In this document: piece after piece, positions 1 through 7,335 of the stretch
Position numbering within the stretch: the first letter of the stretch is position 1
Layout of the letters: each line of letters starts with the position of its first letter
Source: Acidobacteriaceae bacterium
Lineage (GTDB): Bacteria > Acidobacteriota > Terriglobia > Terriglobales > Acidobacteriaceae
Direction of reading: 5' to 3'
Length of the DNA stretch: 14,060 nucleotides
Assembly: GCA_003165095.1 (NCBI GenBank)
Contig: PLSH01000049.1
Location: 1-14,060, forward strand
Translations under genes and position numbers: made by a program
Notes under the pieces: generated by a model
Seen by the model: the letters and a program-made list of their open reading frames with translations, nothing else
Told to the model about the DNA's origin: nothing
The model's database searches: none

Positions 1-749
1 GTCCCAAGCAGAGTAGCGCCGTTATAGAAGCTCACATTCCCCGTGGGCACCGCGCCGCCTGAGATCCCAGTCACGGTTGCCGTAAACGTGACGCTGCTTC
101 CAAAGTTGGAGCTCGATGGACCGGTCACGCTCCCGGTTGGAGTGATCGAGTTGATGTTGATTGTTGTGGACGCGAGAGAGACTACCAGGCTGTAATTGCT
201 GTCGCCGTCATAGGAGATGACGATGCTGTGCGTTCCGCCCGTCAGCGTGCTGGTCGAGTACGTTGCCGTCGAGTTCACCGAACCCGGGATCAGAGCTACT
301 GTCCCAAGCAGAGTCGCGCCGTTGTAGAAGCTGACATTGCCGGTGGGCACAGGACCACTCACAGCCCCGGTCACCGTTGCCGTAAAGGTGACGCTGCTCC
401 CATAGACGGAGCTCGACGGGCCGGTCACGCTCCCGGTTGGAGTGATCGAGTTGATGTTGATTGTTGTGGACGCGAGAGAGACTACCAGGCTGTAATTGCT
501 GTCGCCGTCATAGGTGATGTTGATGGTGTGCGATCCGCCGGTGAGCGCGCTGGTCGAATACGTCGCCGTCGAGTTCACCGAACCCGGCGTCAGAGCTACG
601 GTCCCAAGCAGATTGGCGCCGTCGTAAAAGCTGACGTTGCTCGTGGGCACAATACCGCCTGTAACACCGACGACAGTTGCCGTGAATGTGACACTGCTTC
701 CGCCGGATGCACTCGATGGGCCGGTCACGCTCCCGGTGGGAGTAGCCGG
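1..749 (-). repeat. Three tandem 300-bp units encoding Big_3_5-like Ig domains
   Basis: Unit A covers 749-450, unit B 449-150, and unit C 149-1 is cut by the edge. The period is exactly 300 bp (100 residues), visible on the plus strand as gtcccaagcaga recurring at 1, 301 and 601. Units B and C are closer to each other than either is to A at the junction: positions 121-214 and 421-514 are identical over 94 bases, including silent sites. Each unit contains VPTxNVSFY, LLGTVAL, NSTATYSTS and, when complete, YDGDSNY. More units probably follow outside the window. Confidence 0.9.
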
Positions 750-3269
750 GTCGATGTTGACCGATGCGGTGGTGATGGAGCCGTACTGATAGAGCTGGTT
801 TCCCGGGAAGTTCACGGTCAGCGTATAGCTGCCGGGGGTAGGCAACTGCGTGGAGCTGGTCAGGCTCGCCTGCGCGTTATTGCCGTAGTACGAGGGCTGC
901 AACTGGTCGCCGGCCATGTAGGTGGTGCCGGTGAGCGCGAAGTCGAGATAGCCGTCACCGTTCATGTCGCCGGTCACCAGGAAGTCCGGACCCTCCCCGT
1001 AATCCGTACTCGCTTCAGTTCCCAAACCCGTGTCCGTCGTATTCAACACCGTCCAACTGGTCGCACTCACACGCTGGATCTGCGTCACATCGAAGTTGGT
1101 ATCGGAGCCGACGCTGGTGTAAACAAGGTTCCAGCCGGGTGCAATCGCAGCCCCCGCGAATGGTTTTCCCACTACCGGGAACGGCGCGCCCGCAACCGCG
1201 CCTGCCGCGGGCGCCGCATAGCTGAAGGTGAGGGGCAAATTGCCGCTCTTGTCGTTTTCAAAGATCAGAATATTGCCCAGATCCGATGAAGAAGTTGCGC
1301 CGGGGTCGGCGATGGCCACATCCGGATACGTGTCGCCGTTCACATCCGTGATGGTCATGCTTTGCATGAAGTAAGCGGTCGAAGTGAACGGAGTTGTGTC
1401 CTGCAGGTTAAACCCGGCTCCGCTGCCCTTGCTGAGCAGCACCAGAAGAGCTCCGGGGCTGGAGATCGCGCTGTAGGTGGTGGTGTACTCCTCGAGCACC
1501 AGATCGCTAAATCCATCCTGGTTGAAGTCCGCGGAGCCTGCGCTTACCACCGGACCCGCCGAGACGTCGAAAGGCGCCACCGGCCCGTACATCGAATTCT
1601 GATTGAACGGGCTGATCACCTGCACGTTCCCGTTCACGCCGTCGATGACCGCGACGTCCAATGACCCGTCCCCGTTGAATTGTCCCAGCACAACACCAGT
1701 CGGTGAGCCGATCGGCGAATTCGCGCCGATCTGAACCGGCGCCTGGAAGCTGCCGTCGCCGTTGCCCTTCATGTAAAAGGCCAGCAGGTTGGTGAGACTC
1801 GAACTGGCATATCCAGTGCTGCTGCAAACCACCACCAGGTCGGGAATTCCATCCCCGTCGATATCGCCAACTGCAAAATCCTGCGCCAGGCACTCGGTGT
1901 AGACCTGCTGTTCCGTCTGGAAAGCGTTGGCGCCTGTGCTCAGCACCACCTGCAAATAGGGCTCTTGCGCTCCGCTGCCGTAATAATTGCCGGGCAGGCC
2001 CACAACGTCGACGTACCCATCGCCATTCAGATCGGCAGCAATCAGCTTCGCTGATCCAAGCGTGTCCATCGTCTCGGTAAAGGGCGAGGTGTAGGTTCCC
2101 TGCGTGGAAGCCTGGGTAAGCTGCGCCGTTCCGAGGGTGACGTTGGGCCCGCTGCCGCTGAGAACGAAACTCACCTGCCCGGACGGAACCGCGGGAAATG
2201 GAGGCAATCCCACCGCTACCGACGTGGCGAAGGTGGACAAAGCGGTGGCGCCGTAGGGAAACGTGGCAGGATTTGCGGTGACCACGGGCGAAACCAAGTC
2301 CGGGGTGTAAACCTGCAAATTAATGGGACCGCCGGTCACAAGACCCGTCATCACTTCCAGGCTTATCTCGCCGGTGGCCTGGAGGGCGGCGGTGGGAATC
2401 GTGGTTTGGATCATGGTGGACGTGTAACCGTTGACGGGGAGAGTTTGCAGCCCGCCGGGGTACGTCAGCTGCACGGTCGAGCTTGACCCGAAACCCACGC
2501 CGTACAGCGTGACGTTCGTGTCGGCGGAGCCGGCAACAATGGCTGCAGGGCTCACTGAGTTCAGCCCGTTTTCTTCCAGCGTCTGGCCGGAAACCGACTG
2601 CGTCGCGTAATTGGCGTCTCCGCTGTAGGTGGCGTAATAGCTGTTTGCGGAGAGCGTCCCCGTGATAGTGCCGGAGACGACGCCACCGGTGACGGTCAAC
2701 TGCTGGCCAACCTGTTGGTAATTGAGATTGGGATCTTCAAGCGTGATGGTGCCCGTTGGTGCAGGCTGGCCGGCAGGCGAACTAACGGTGAAGGTGAACA
2801 CCAGTTGCGTTCCCGGCAGAGTGCCGCCGGACACACTGACCGTGAAGATGGTGGGTTGAAGCACGGTGAGCGGGTAAGGCCCGGCCGTAACCATAGCGTA
2901 AGGGTCGCCGCTCGGGTTGGGGACGTAGGCGGCGCAAATCCCTTCAGTTCCCGGGTCTCGAGCGTTGGCACTCGTGGTGGCGAAGCCATTCCCGTTGACC
3001 GGCACCTGGCCGTATTCGTAATAATAGGGCGAGCAGGTATTGGGAATATATGTGGAGTAGAACCAAACCTGACCGGTAGGGACGCCGGAGGCCCCGGAGA
3101 GAGATGCGGTCAGCGTGGTATTGAGCCCAACGCCGACGGGATTGGGTGAGGCAGAGATGACAAACGAGCTCAGCGGAATCGGGCCTTGGGCGTAGAGCGA
3201 GGCAGGAAACCCGGCGGCCAGGATGACCGGAATCCAAGCTAGGCGAAGCATGGAAAGACGGCGCATCAT
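1..3269 (-). CDS. Giant secreted FG-GAP/VCBS and Ig-like repeat protein (3' end outside window)
   Basis: This reading frame is open for 1089 codons from ATG at 3269 to the window edge, with no stop, so the protein is C-terminally truncated by the window. Residues 1-28 form a signal peptide (MMRR, hydrophobic core, likely cut after LYA). Residues about 32-230 look like two Ig-like domains; 235-321 resemble an IPT/TIG domain (opening NSVSPAAIVAGS). Residues 404-800 hold six calcium-loop motifs of the FG-GAP_3/VCBS type at 413 (DLNGDGYVD), 469, 530, 581, 642 and 768, consistent with an integrin-like beta-propeller. From 841 on come 100-residue Big_3_5-type Ig repeats ending in YDGDSNY. The start overlaps the stop of the lipoprotein gene as ATGA, so the two are probably co-translated. 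ATG at 3266 is an equally possible start. The role is unknown; such proteins are usually surface or secreted adhesion or binding proteins in acidobacteria and related soil bacteria. Confidence 0.9.
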   Translation of the reverse strand, partial: MMRRLSMLRLAWIPVILAAGFPASLYAQGPIPLSSFVISASPNPVGVGLNTTLTASLSGASGVPTGQVWFYSTYIPNTCSPYYYEYGQVPVNGNGFATTSANARDPGTEGICAAYVPNPSGDPYAMVTAGPYPLTVLQPTIFTVSVSGGTLPGTQLVFTFTVSSPAGQPAPTGTITLEDPNLNYQQVGQQLTVTGGVVSGTITGTLSANSYYATYSGDANYATQSVSGQTLEENGLNSVSPAAIVAGSADTNVTLYGVGFGSSSTVQLTYPGGLQTLPVNGYTSTMIQTTIPTAALQATGEISLEVMTGLVTGGPINLQVYTPDLVSPVVTANPATFPYGATALSTFATSVAVGLPPFPAVPSGQVSFVLSGSGPNVTLGTAQLTQASTQGTYTSPFTETMDTLGSAKLIAADLNGDGYVDVVGLPGNYYGSGAQEPYLQVVLSTGANAFQTEQQVYTECLAQDFAVGDIDGDGIPDLVVVCSSTGYASSSLTNLLAFYMKGNGDGSFQAPVQIGANSPIGSPTGVVLGQFNGDGSLDVAVIDGVNGNVQVISPFNQNSMYGPVAPFDVSAGPVVSAGSADFNQDGFSDLVLEEYTTTYSAISSPGALLVLLSKGSGAGFNLQDTTPFTSTAYFMQSMTITDVNGDTYPDVAIADPGATSSSDLGNILIFENDKSGNLPLTFSYAAPAAGAVAGAPFPVVGKPFAGAAIAPGWNLVYTSVGSDTNFDVTQIQRVSATSWTVLNTTDTGLGTEASTDYGEGPDFLVTGDMNGDGYLDFALTGTTYMAGDQLQPSYYGNNAQASLTSSTQLPTPGSYTLTVNFPGNQLYQYGSITTASVNIDPATPTGSVTGPSSASGGSSVTFTATVVGVTGGIVPTSNVSFYDGANLLGTVALTPGSVNSTATYSTSALTGGSHTINITYDGDSNYSLVVSLASTTININSITPTGSVTGPSSSVYGSSVTFTATVTGAVSGPVPTGNVSFYNGATLLGTVALIPGSVNSTATYSTSTLTGGTHSIVISYDGDSNYSLVVSLASTTININSITPTGSVTGPSSSNFGSSVTFTATVTGISGGAVPTGNVSFYNGATLLG

Positions 3270-4294
3270 TGTCCACCCCGTGGCGGCGGAATAAACAGGA
3301 CGCGGGAGGTGGCGCCGTCGGCTTCGATCATCCATCCCGGCGCGGCCGCTGGAGCCGCAAGTTCGAAGACTGCATTACCGTTCAGCGCCGACAATTCGCT
3401 GGGGGAGCAGGTGCAGGTGGATTGAGTCGAAGGCGTTGCCCCGGTGAGATCGATGCGCACCAGTACGGCATCGGCCCGGTCGGCTGTCACCGCCCAGTGT
3501 CCGTCCTGGGACGCCGCAACCGCGAAGGGCTGGTTGAGGCCGCTGGCGTGCGTGGCCAGCAACGCAGCGGCCCCGTTATGGTAGCGCGCCAGAGTATTGG
3601 CCGCCGAATCCGCGATCAGAGAATCTTCCGATCCGGCGATGAAACTCATCCCCCCAAAGCCGGCCAGGGTTGCCAGGGTGGAGCGGGTCCCGCCCGCGCT
3701 GATGGCCGTGACCGCGACGCTGCCCGCGCCGGTAGCCAGCAGCAAGGTTCCGGCGTCGCTGATGGCCGCGCCCTGGACCGCAGCTGCCGCGGTGAGCACA
3801 TTTGTCACCGGCGCCTGCGGCAATCCGCCGACTACCAGAACCGAGGTTGATCCGGGAACGAATACCGCCGCATACCCCCCGCGCGGAGCGATGGCGATGA
3901 ACGATGCGGGAGAAACATTTTCCGCCAGGGTTTGCGGCTGCGTCGACGGCAGAACCATCGCCTGCAGATTGCCCTTGGCGTCGATCAGCAGCGCGGTCTG
4001 GGTCAGGTTTGCAAAAGCTCCCGCGGCGTATGCTCCCGCCGGGAACATGGCAGGGCCGAGTTGCGCCGAGCCCGGTACACCGGTCAGCATTCGAAGCGTC
4101 GAATCCGCCGGTGTCCAGGTCAGGCCCAGTTGCGCGCCGCCCGAAACGGTGGCTCCCGTGGCGGAAGTGGTGCTCCCAGGTCCTTTGGTAACGGCATTGG
4201 GAGTTACCGTGCCGCATCCTGAAACCAGCAAAATTCCCAGGCACGCGAATCCGGCGAGGTGGGTTATGGGCTGCCTGTGGGGTCGCAATATCAA
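3266..4294 (-). CDS. Predicted lipoprotein with beta-propeller-like repeats
   Basis: The 342-residue product starts with a lipoprotein signal: a basic N-terminus, a hydrophobic stretch at 13-24 and the lipobox VSGC with the acceptor Cys at residue 27. Downstream is a Gly/Ser/Thr/Ala-rich linker (30-55), then weak repeats of about 40-45 residues that look like propeller blades, for example around 131-160, 175-200, 215-250 and 256-285, each with a small hydrophobic strand such as FIAIAP, GAAISD or PFAVAA followed by a polar turn. No catalytic motif was recognised. A CTC pair sits at 294-296. The start codon is TTG at 4294, chosen because it precedes the signal peptide, no in-frame ATG lies nearby, and AAGGA sits 11 bases upstream; TTG at 4288 is an alternative. 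Its stop overlaps the start of the giant repeat protein (ATGA), so the pair probably works together at the cell surface. Function unknown. Confidence 0.8.
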   Translation of the reverse strand: MILRPHRQPITHLAGFACLGILLVSGCGTVTPNAVTKGPGSTTSATGATVSGGAQLGLTWTPADSTLRMLTGVPGSAQLGPAMFPAGAYAAGAFANLTQTALLIDAKGNLQAMVLPSTQPQTLAENVSPASFIAIAPRGGYAAVFVPGSTSVLVVGGLPQAPVTNVLTAAAAVQGAAISDAGTLLLATGAGSVAVTAISAGGTRSTLATLAGFGGMSFIAGSEDSLIADSAANTLARYHNGAAALLATHASGLNQPFAVAASQDGHWAVTADRADAVLVRIDLTGATPSTQSTCTCSPSELSALNGNAVFELAAPAAAPGWMIEADGATSRVLFIPPPRGGQ

Positions 4295-4373
4295 GAGGTC
4301 GACCGTCCTTACAATGCACTCCGGAAGGAGAGGGGGGTTTCAGGAGCGGAAAAATCGCAGATAATGCCGGAAC

Positions 4374-4401
4374 TTTAAATCGCCCCCCTCGCTCCAGTCA
4401 A
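4374..4401 (-). promoter_or_regulatory. Possible sigma70-type promoter for the lipoprotein/giant-protein operon
   Basis: On the minus strand TTGACT (4401-4396) is followed after 16 bases by TTTAAA (4379-4374). Transcription would start near 4367 and leave a leader of about 70 bases before the TTG start at 4294. The -35 matches five of six consensus bases and the -10 matches four. The spacer is unusually G-rich (a run of six G). This is a weak pattern match only. Confidence 0.3.
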
Positions 4402-4539
4402 TCAATTTTCGTGAATTCAAATGAAAGTTCACGCACAGTTCCGGCAAATGGCGGCTGGGGAGTGAGAATACCTCGAAAAGACAGTGAAAATGCCCCTTAT
4501 CCGCGCATTCCGGTTCTCGCGGGCGAGGCGGAGGTTCAG

Positions 4540-4581
4540 CGATTCCTGTCCATCGATTTCTGTCCAACGATTTCGATTCGA
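4540..4581. repeat. 14-bp tandem direct repeat, about three copies
   Basis: Copies start at 4540 (CGATTCCTGTCCAT), 4554 (CGATTTCTGTCCAA) and 4568 (CGATTTCGATTCGA). The first two agree at 12 of 14 positions; the third keeps the first seven bases of the second. The array lies about 140 bp upstream of the possible lipoprotein promoter, a place where an activator could bind. Direct repeats slightly longer than one helical turn are common for tandem regulator binding, but no known consensus was recognised. Confidence 0.55.
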
Positions 4582-4615
4582 CTTCGGCCGCATCGCGAGG
4601 CAGCTCCGGGCGGGC

Positions 4616-4639
4616 GGCAATTCCCTTAAGGGAAATGCC
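4616..4639 (-). terminator. Hairpin directly after the stop of the four-gene operon
   Basis: The arms GGCAATTCCC (4616-4625) and GGGAAATGCC (4630-4639) pair with one A:A mismatch around a TTAA loop. The core is the 14-bp perfect palindrome TTCCCTTAAGGGAA. It begins at the base next to the TAG stop (4642-4640) of the Fn3/TPR gene. On the minus strand no U-tract follows, so it is not a classical intrinsic terminator; it may stabilise the mRNA 3' end, assist termination, or be a protein-binding palindrome. Confidence 0.4.
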
Positions 4640-5377
4640 CTAGTTCGACCGGGCAAAGTCTGCGTCCGCAAGCGGTTCGGTAGCCGGCAGCTGGTCGTAG
4701 AGGGTTCCGCGCATCTCGTAAAGGCTGCGCCGGTCAGGATATCGCGCGATCAGTTCGGAATAGGTCATCAGGGCGTCGTACCAGAGCCGCTGGTCGAAAA
4801 GGTAGTGAGCCCGAGCCGTGTCCGCATCGAATCCCGTGCCCTGGATCTGGCTTATTCCCGTCTCCAGTTGTGCGCGCTCCGCACCGCCCAGGACGACAAT
4901 CATGGCTGCCGGTGGAGGAGGCGCCAGCAAAGGCGAGACGGGAATGACCCGCCACAGGTAGGTGTCGCCCGGCGTCAGCGGCGGCGCGTCGGAGGGGTAG
5001 GCAAGGCTGTTCCCGGTCACGTCGCGATCCCAGGCAAATGTGCCCGTGAAGTTCTGGATGTGGAGTTTGTATTCCGCGCCCGGGTCGCCCCGCCACGCAA
5101 ACGCCGGACGGAGGGTGTAGATCCTCGCCTTATGGGGCGCATAGAGGACGAATTTCGGGGTTCCCAGCCCTCGCGACGCTCCTCCAATCTGGTTTGCGGT
5201 TGCCTTTTCGGGAGCCAGGTCGAAGCCCTCGAGTTTGGCCTGGGCGCGGCGCGGATGCTGGGCCTGAGTTGGGGGCGGGGGTGCAGGCGTACCTGCCGGC
5301 TTGCTCTGCCCGCTGTTCTGCGCGCCCGCCAGGGCCGCGCATCCTGTCACTGCAACTAAAATCAGCAATCTGTTCAT
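4640..5377 (-). CDS. Secreted Fn3-like/TPR-like protein, last gene of caspase-cyclase operon
   Basis: The 245-residue product has an N-terminal export signal. A type I site after AGA (residue 19) is likely, but VTGC with Cys13 could also act as a short lipobox. A Pro/Ala/Gln-rich linker (28-48) follows. Residues about 75-163 look like a fibronectin-III-like sandwich (PAFAWRG, AEYKLHIQN, DTYLWRVIPV), a layout reminiscent of DUF928-type proteins that accompany CHASE2 genes in cyanobacteria; this resemblance is recalled, not searched. Residues about 187-232 have a TPR-like helical pair (HYLFDQRLWYDALMTYSEL). No catalytic motif was seen. The ATG at 5377 overlaps the cyclase stop as ATGA, so translation is probably coupled to the cyclase. 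It is likely a periplasmic partner or ligand-binding accessory of the CHASE2 sensor. Confidence 0.85.
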   Translation of the reverse strand: MNRLLILVAVTGCAALAGAQNSGQSKPAGTPAPPPPTQAQHPRRAQAKLEGFDLAPEKATANQIGGASRGLGTPKFVLYAPHKARIYTLRPAFAWRGDPGAEYKLHIQNFTGTFAWDRDVTGNSLAYPSDAPPLTPGDTYLWRVIPVSPLLAPPPPAAMIVVLGGAERAQLETGISQIQGTGFDADTARAHYLFDQRLWYDALMTYSELIARYPDRRSLYEMRGTLYDQLPATEPLADADFARSN

Positions 5378-7335
5378 GCCAGAATCTCCGGTTGGTGTTC
5401 CTCCACAGCGGAGGACTTGGTTTGTTTGCGGGGCCCGATACCATAGATCGTAATCTGTTCGTCAAATCCACGCACTTCTGTCGAGCCCAGCGCGTAAATC
5501 CCCGGTATCTGTTCTTTCACCTTCTCATAGGTGGCCTCGGAAAGAATAATCTCGGTGCCGAATTCTTTGTTGAGGCTCTCCAGACGGGACGCCAGGTTTA
5601 CAGTTTCGCCGATGACCGAATACTCGAGCCGGTTGCTCGAGCCCACGCTTCCGCTGGTCAGCATTCCGGTGTGAATCCCGACGCCGATCCTGAATTCGGG
5701 GAACTCCTCGCCGGTTGAGGCTTCCGCGTTCAGCTCCTCTACCCGTTTGAGCATCGCCAGCGCGCTGCGGACGGCATTGCGGGCATCCAGGTTTCCACCC
5801 TGCGAAAGCGGCACGCCATAAACCACCAGAAGCCCGTCGCCGATGAACTTATTGAGAAAGCCGTCATGGGCCCGGATCACTTCATCCATTGCGGTGAAGT
5901 AGCGGTTGAGCCAGCGGAGCACGGTTCGGGAGGGTTTTCCGGCGGTGATGCCGGTAAAGTTGCGAATGTCGCTGAACAGCACGGTGGCGATGCGCTCGTC
6001 GCCCTCGAGGCTCACCTCATCGCGCCTCAGCCAGATGTTGCGCGCCACCTGCGGGTCAACGTAGCGCGAAAACATCTCCATCAGTTGCAGCCGCTGCTGT
6101 TCGGTTTCAGAGCGCAGCAGGTTGGCCTTCACGTATTGCCAGGCCACGCCGCAGGGCAAAGCCATTGCCACGCCGATCAGCGTTTCCAGATAGGGGAACC
6201 ACAGATGAAACACCGAGAAGAGGGCCTGGGCGGCAGCATAAATGACCACGAAGAAGACCGCTGCCAGCGCGAAGGTGATCCTGAGCCGGAGACGCGTGAA
6301 GACAAAGGTGGCCGCAGCCAGCAGAACGAAGTTGACGCACCACCGCAGCCACGCCGGAACCTCGCCGATCGCGTTGCCATCCAGCAGCGTTGCGATGGCC
6401 GTCGCATGAAGTTCTGTACCGGGAGTCTGCTGTCGCTTTCCGTCTGACTGGCGGACCCGGAAAAGCGGTGAAAAATCGCGGTCGCGGGCCGCATCGCTGC
6501 CCTGTCCGATCAGCACCAGCTTGTTGTGGAGCTGGGCCGGATCGACTGTCCCGCTGAGAACGTCCCACGCGGAAATGTGCTCCTCCGGGGTTGGCGACCA
6601 GTCGCCGATGCGAAAGGTTCCCGCATCCGGATCGTGAAAAGGCACGCGGAAGCCCCGGAATTGCGCGTTACGTCGGTTCAACGGCTGCAGGGTGCAGTTT
6701 TTGCAATTGGGATCGACCTGGCCCAAATACTCCTCGGCCATGAAGACCGGAAAACTTTCGGCCTTCTGCTTGTTGTTCCATGCAAACAATTCGGCGTCGC
6801 GCACGTATCCGTCGCTGTCGAACGGCATGTTGATGGCCGCATAGGCGAAGGCTCCGGGCGCACCATCTTTGCAGAAACCGGTGGGCAGCGCGGGATTCTC
6901 AGGCTGGCAGAACATGGGCAGCGGAAGCACGGCGGGAAGCTGGCCTGTACCCGCCTGGATGGCGACGGCCACGTTGCCGGCCGAGGTGAGAGCGCGTTGC
7001 ATTGCCGCATCTTCGTCAGGATTGCGCGGCTCGGAGAGGAAGATATCGAGTCCAATTATCGCGGGCTTGGCCTGCCCGACTTTGGTGACGACGTCAGCCA
7101 CGGTGGAGCGGGGAATGGGGTACTTCTGAATTTGCGCGAAGGTGGCATCGTCGAAATCGACGAAGACGACTTCTTTCGATGGGGGAGCGTAGCCGCCGTG
7201 ATTCACAAGAAAGTCGTAGGTCCAGTTGGTCAGATCGCTGAACGCGATCCAGCGCTCCAGCATCGAAACCAGGACGGTCAATCCCACGGCCACAATCGCT
7301 GCGACAATCAGGCGGTCTGGAAGACGGCGCATCAT
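5374..7335 (-). CDS. CHASE2-domain class III adenylate cyclase, membrane receptor
   Basis: The 653-residue protein should convert ATP to cAMP in response to an extracytoplasmic signal. A first membrane helix (9-25) leads to a periplasmic CHASE2 sensor (about 30-320; NKLVLIGQGS, TPGTELHATAIATLL), then three membrane helices (about 332-347, 352-374, 384-400), a short coiled linker with the FSRYVDPQV motif (422-430), and the cyclase (about 445-632). Metal-binding Asp456 (FSDIRNFT) and Asp500 (KFIGDG), adenine-specifying Lys496, and transition-state Asn580 and Arg584 (VNLASRLE) are present; the partner specificity position is Ser573, where Asp or Thr is usual. All parts of an active homodimeric enzyme are therefore visible. 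Four cysteines (143, 155, 211, 214; the last two as CKNC) lie in the sensor. The start ATGATG at 7335 overlaps the caspase gene stop (ATGA), and its own stop overlaps the next gene the same way. Confidence 0.95.
   Translation of the reverse strand: MMRRLPDRLIVAAIVAVGLTVLVSMLERWIAFSDLTNWTYDFLVNHGGYAPPSKEVVFVDFDDATFAQIQKYPIPRSTVADVVTKVGQAKPAIIGLDIFLSEPRNPDEDAAMQRALTSAGNVAVAIQAGTGQLPAVLPLPMFCQPENPALPTGFCKDGAPGAFAYAAINMPFDSDGYVRDAELFAWNNKQKAESFPVFMAEEYLGQVDPNCKNCTLQPLNRRNAQFRGFRVPFHDPDAGTFRIGDWSPTPEEHISAWDVLSGTVDPAQLHNKLVLIGQGSDAARDRDFSPLFRVRQSDGKRQQTPGTELHATAIATLLDGNAIGEVPAWLRWCVNFVLLAAATFVFTRLRLRITFALAAVFFVVIYAAAQALFSVFHLWFPYLETLIGVAMALPCGVAWQYVKANLLRSETEQQRLQLMEMFSRYVDPQVARNIWLRRDEVSLEGDERIATVLFSDIRNFTGITAGKPSRTVLRWLNRYFTAMDEVIRAHDGFLNKFIGDGLLVVYGVPLSQGGNLDARNAVRSALAMLKRVEELNAEASTGEEFPEFRIGVGIHTGMLTSGSVGSSNRLEYSVIGETVNLASRLESLNKEFGTEIILSEATYEKVKEQIPGIYALGSTEVRGFDEQITIYGIGPRKQTKSSAVEEHQPEILA

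Larger units (their letters stand above)
4295..4639. other. Non-coding gap between two minus-strand operons
   Basis: This 345-base stretch separates the four-gene caspase/cyclase operon from the lipoprotein operon. It holds a hairpin just after the upstream stop codon (4616-4639), a 14-bp tandem repeat (4540-4581) and a possible promoter (4374-4401). Short open frames exist on both strands but they lack a convincing ribosome binding site or any recognisable domain, so no gene is called here. Confidence 0.7.

Noticed and set aside
1..800. Regular 300-bp repeats as a CRISPR or satellite array
   Set aside because: The unit is coding throughout, in one frame, and encodes an Ig domain; there are no spacers.
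228..1289. Plus-strand open frame of 353 codons
   Set aside because: It lies antisense to the FG-GAP/Ig gene, has no recognisable domain, and its internal repetition simply mirrors the 300-bp repeats.
3597..4364. Plus-strand open frames over the lipoprotein gene
   Set aside because: The minus frame has a clear lipobox and couples to the next gene; the plus frames have only low-complexity residues.
4340..4671. Two short minus-strand frames in the 4295-4639 gap
   Set aside because: They have no ribosome binding site, signal or domain, overlap each other, and one runs into the Fn3/TPR gene.
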